Positions 63,971-64,000 of a DNA stretch of 64,000 nt are shown here, one piece after another (within the stretch, counting starts at the first letter, position 1; each line of letters opens with the position of its first letter). Below the pieces are notes generated by a model. It ran no database searches. It saw only the letters and a list, made by a program, of their open reading frames with translations, and had not been told where the DNA came from. Source of the DNA: Synechococcales cyanobacterium GL140_1_metabinner_5_sub (GTDB taxonomy: Bacteria; Cyanobacteriota; Cyanobacteriia; Cyanobacteriales; Chamaesiphonaceae); the NCBI GenBank assembly GCA_025359065.1, contig JANYHM010000080.1, positions 20,302-84,301 of the forward strand, written 5' to 3'. The position numbers and the translations under genes are program-made.

Positions 63971-63998
63971 TAGTACATGTGTCACCTTAACAGGGGTA
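63971..63998 (-). repeat. Right terminal inverted repeat of the IS
   Basis: Read on the minus strand: TACCCCTGTTAAGGTG followed by ACACATGTACTA, matching the left repeat at 25 of 28 positions. Bases outside it are only two long, so the outer limit is uncertain. Confidence 0.88.
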
Positions 63999-64000
63999 GT

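Larger units (their letters stand above)
62554..63998 (-). mobile_element. IS4-type insertion sequence, about 1445 bp
   Basis: 28-bp imperfect terminal inverted repeats (25 of 28 identical) bound a single transposase gene. The right repeat ends two bases from the window edge, so the exact end and the target duplication cannot be checked. The coding strand is minus. It lies about 200 bases after the sensor kinase gene; those 200 bases hold no gene I can support. Confidence 0.88.

Noticed and set aside
1..64000. Many CGATCG palindromes considered as regulatory sites
   Set aside because: They occur throughout genes and gaps, as expected for HIP1-type octamers in cyanobacterial genomes.
1..64000. 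tRNA or other stable RNA genes
   Set aside because: I looked in the intergenic gaps for T-loop signatures and paired cloverleaf arms and found none that hold up.

Overview
The window comes from a cyanobacterial chromosome, most likely a filamentous one. Evidence includes GCGATCGC (HIP1-type) octamers and very frequent CGATCG cores on both strands. Lineage-typical genes are ycf3, ndhA, a CcsA/CcsB-type cytochrome assembly gene, the ARC6-like division gene zipN, and proteins carrying CAAD, KGK, DUF4336, DUF3598, DUF760, DUF2808 and PATAN domains. An hmp-type chemotaxis locus with hmpF points to a gliding, filament-forming species. I found no tRNA, rRNA or CRISPR array.

Layout. 1-1.6 kb: the end of one chemotaxis-like operon (PATAN-REC regulator, then a CheW-like protein cut by the window edge). 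1.9-10.8 kb: mostly single housekeeping or conserved genes (DUF4336, PHP phosphoesterase with alpha/beta hydrolase, DUF3598, Ser/Thr kinase, redoxin, tandem 6-pyruvoyl-tetrahydropterin-synthase-like protein, CAAD membrane protein). 10.8-18 kb: zipN with an AEC transporter, then pdhA, ccsA, a KGK protein and tilS. 18-29.2 kb: the hmp locus, with hmpF divergent from hmpB-hmpC-hmpD-hmpE; HmpE is a 1748-residue CheA with a very long acidic linker. 29.3-39 kb: a repeat-rich secreted protein, rimI, comF, lepA followed by a large DUF5682 protein, aquaporin and ndhA. 39-49.3 kb: YdcF, an unknown one-helix membrane protein, ilvD, a 59-residue zinc-ribbon-like protein, gatC, ycf3, a copper-type P-ATPase, glmU and a phosphatase. 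49.6-53 kb: a group 2 sigma factor, then an overlapping DUF760-nudix-ThyX run. 53-54.8 kb: two secreted proteins. 55-64 kb: a heavy-metal RND efflux pair, its response regulator and histidine kinase, then an IS4-type insertion sequence reaching the right edge.

How they work together. The Hmp proteins form one signalling path (receptor, coupling protein, kinase, CheY) controlling type IV pilus-driven gliding. The 55-62 kb genes form a self-contained metal-resistance module: adaptor, pump, regulator and sensor in a row. It has a 93-bp MITE-like element just upstream and an IS just downstream, so it is the most accessory-looking part of the window. The rest is mainly core metabolism in short transcription units. 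Several units are closed by clear hairpins, two of them perfect and shared by convergent genes.

I do not see a clear-cut unknown multi-gene system. The best leads are: the isolated DUF5682 protein behind lepA; the pterin-synthase-like protein with one half lacking its catalytic residues; the acidic-repeat CheA; the two-domain ThyX; the efflux adaptor with an added C-terminal membrane helix; and several repeat-type candidate regulatory sites.
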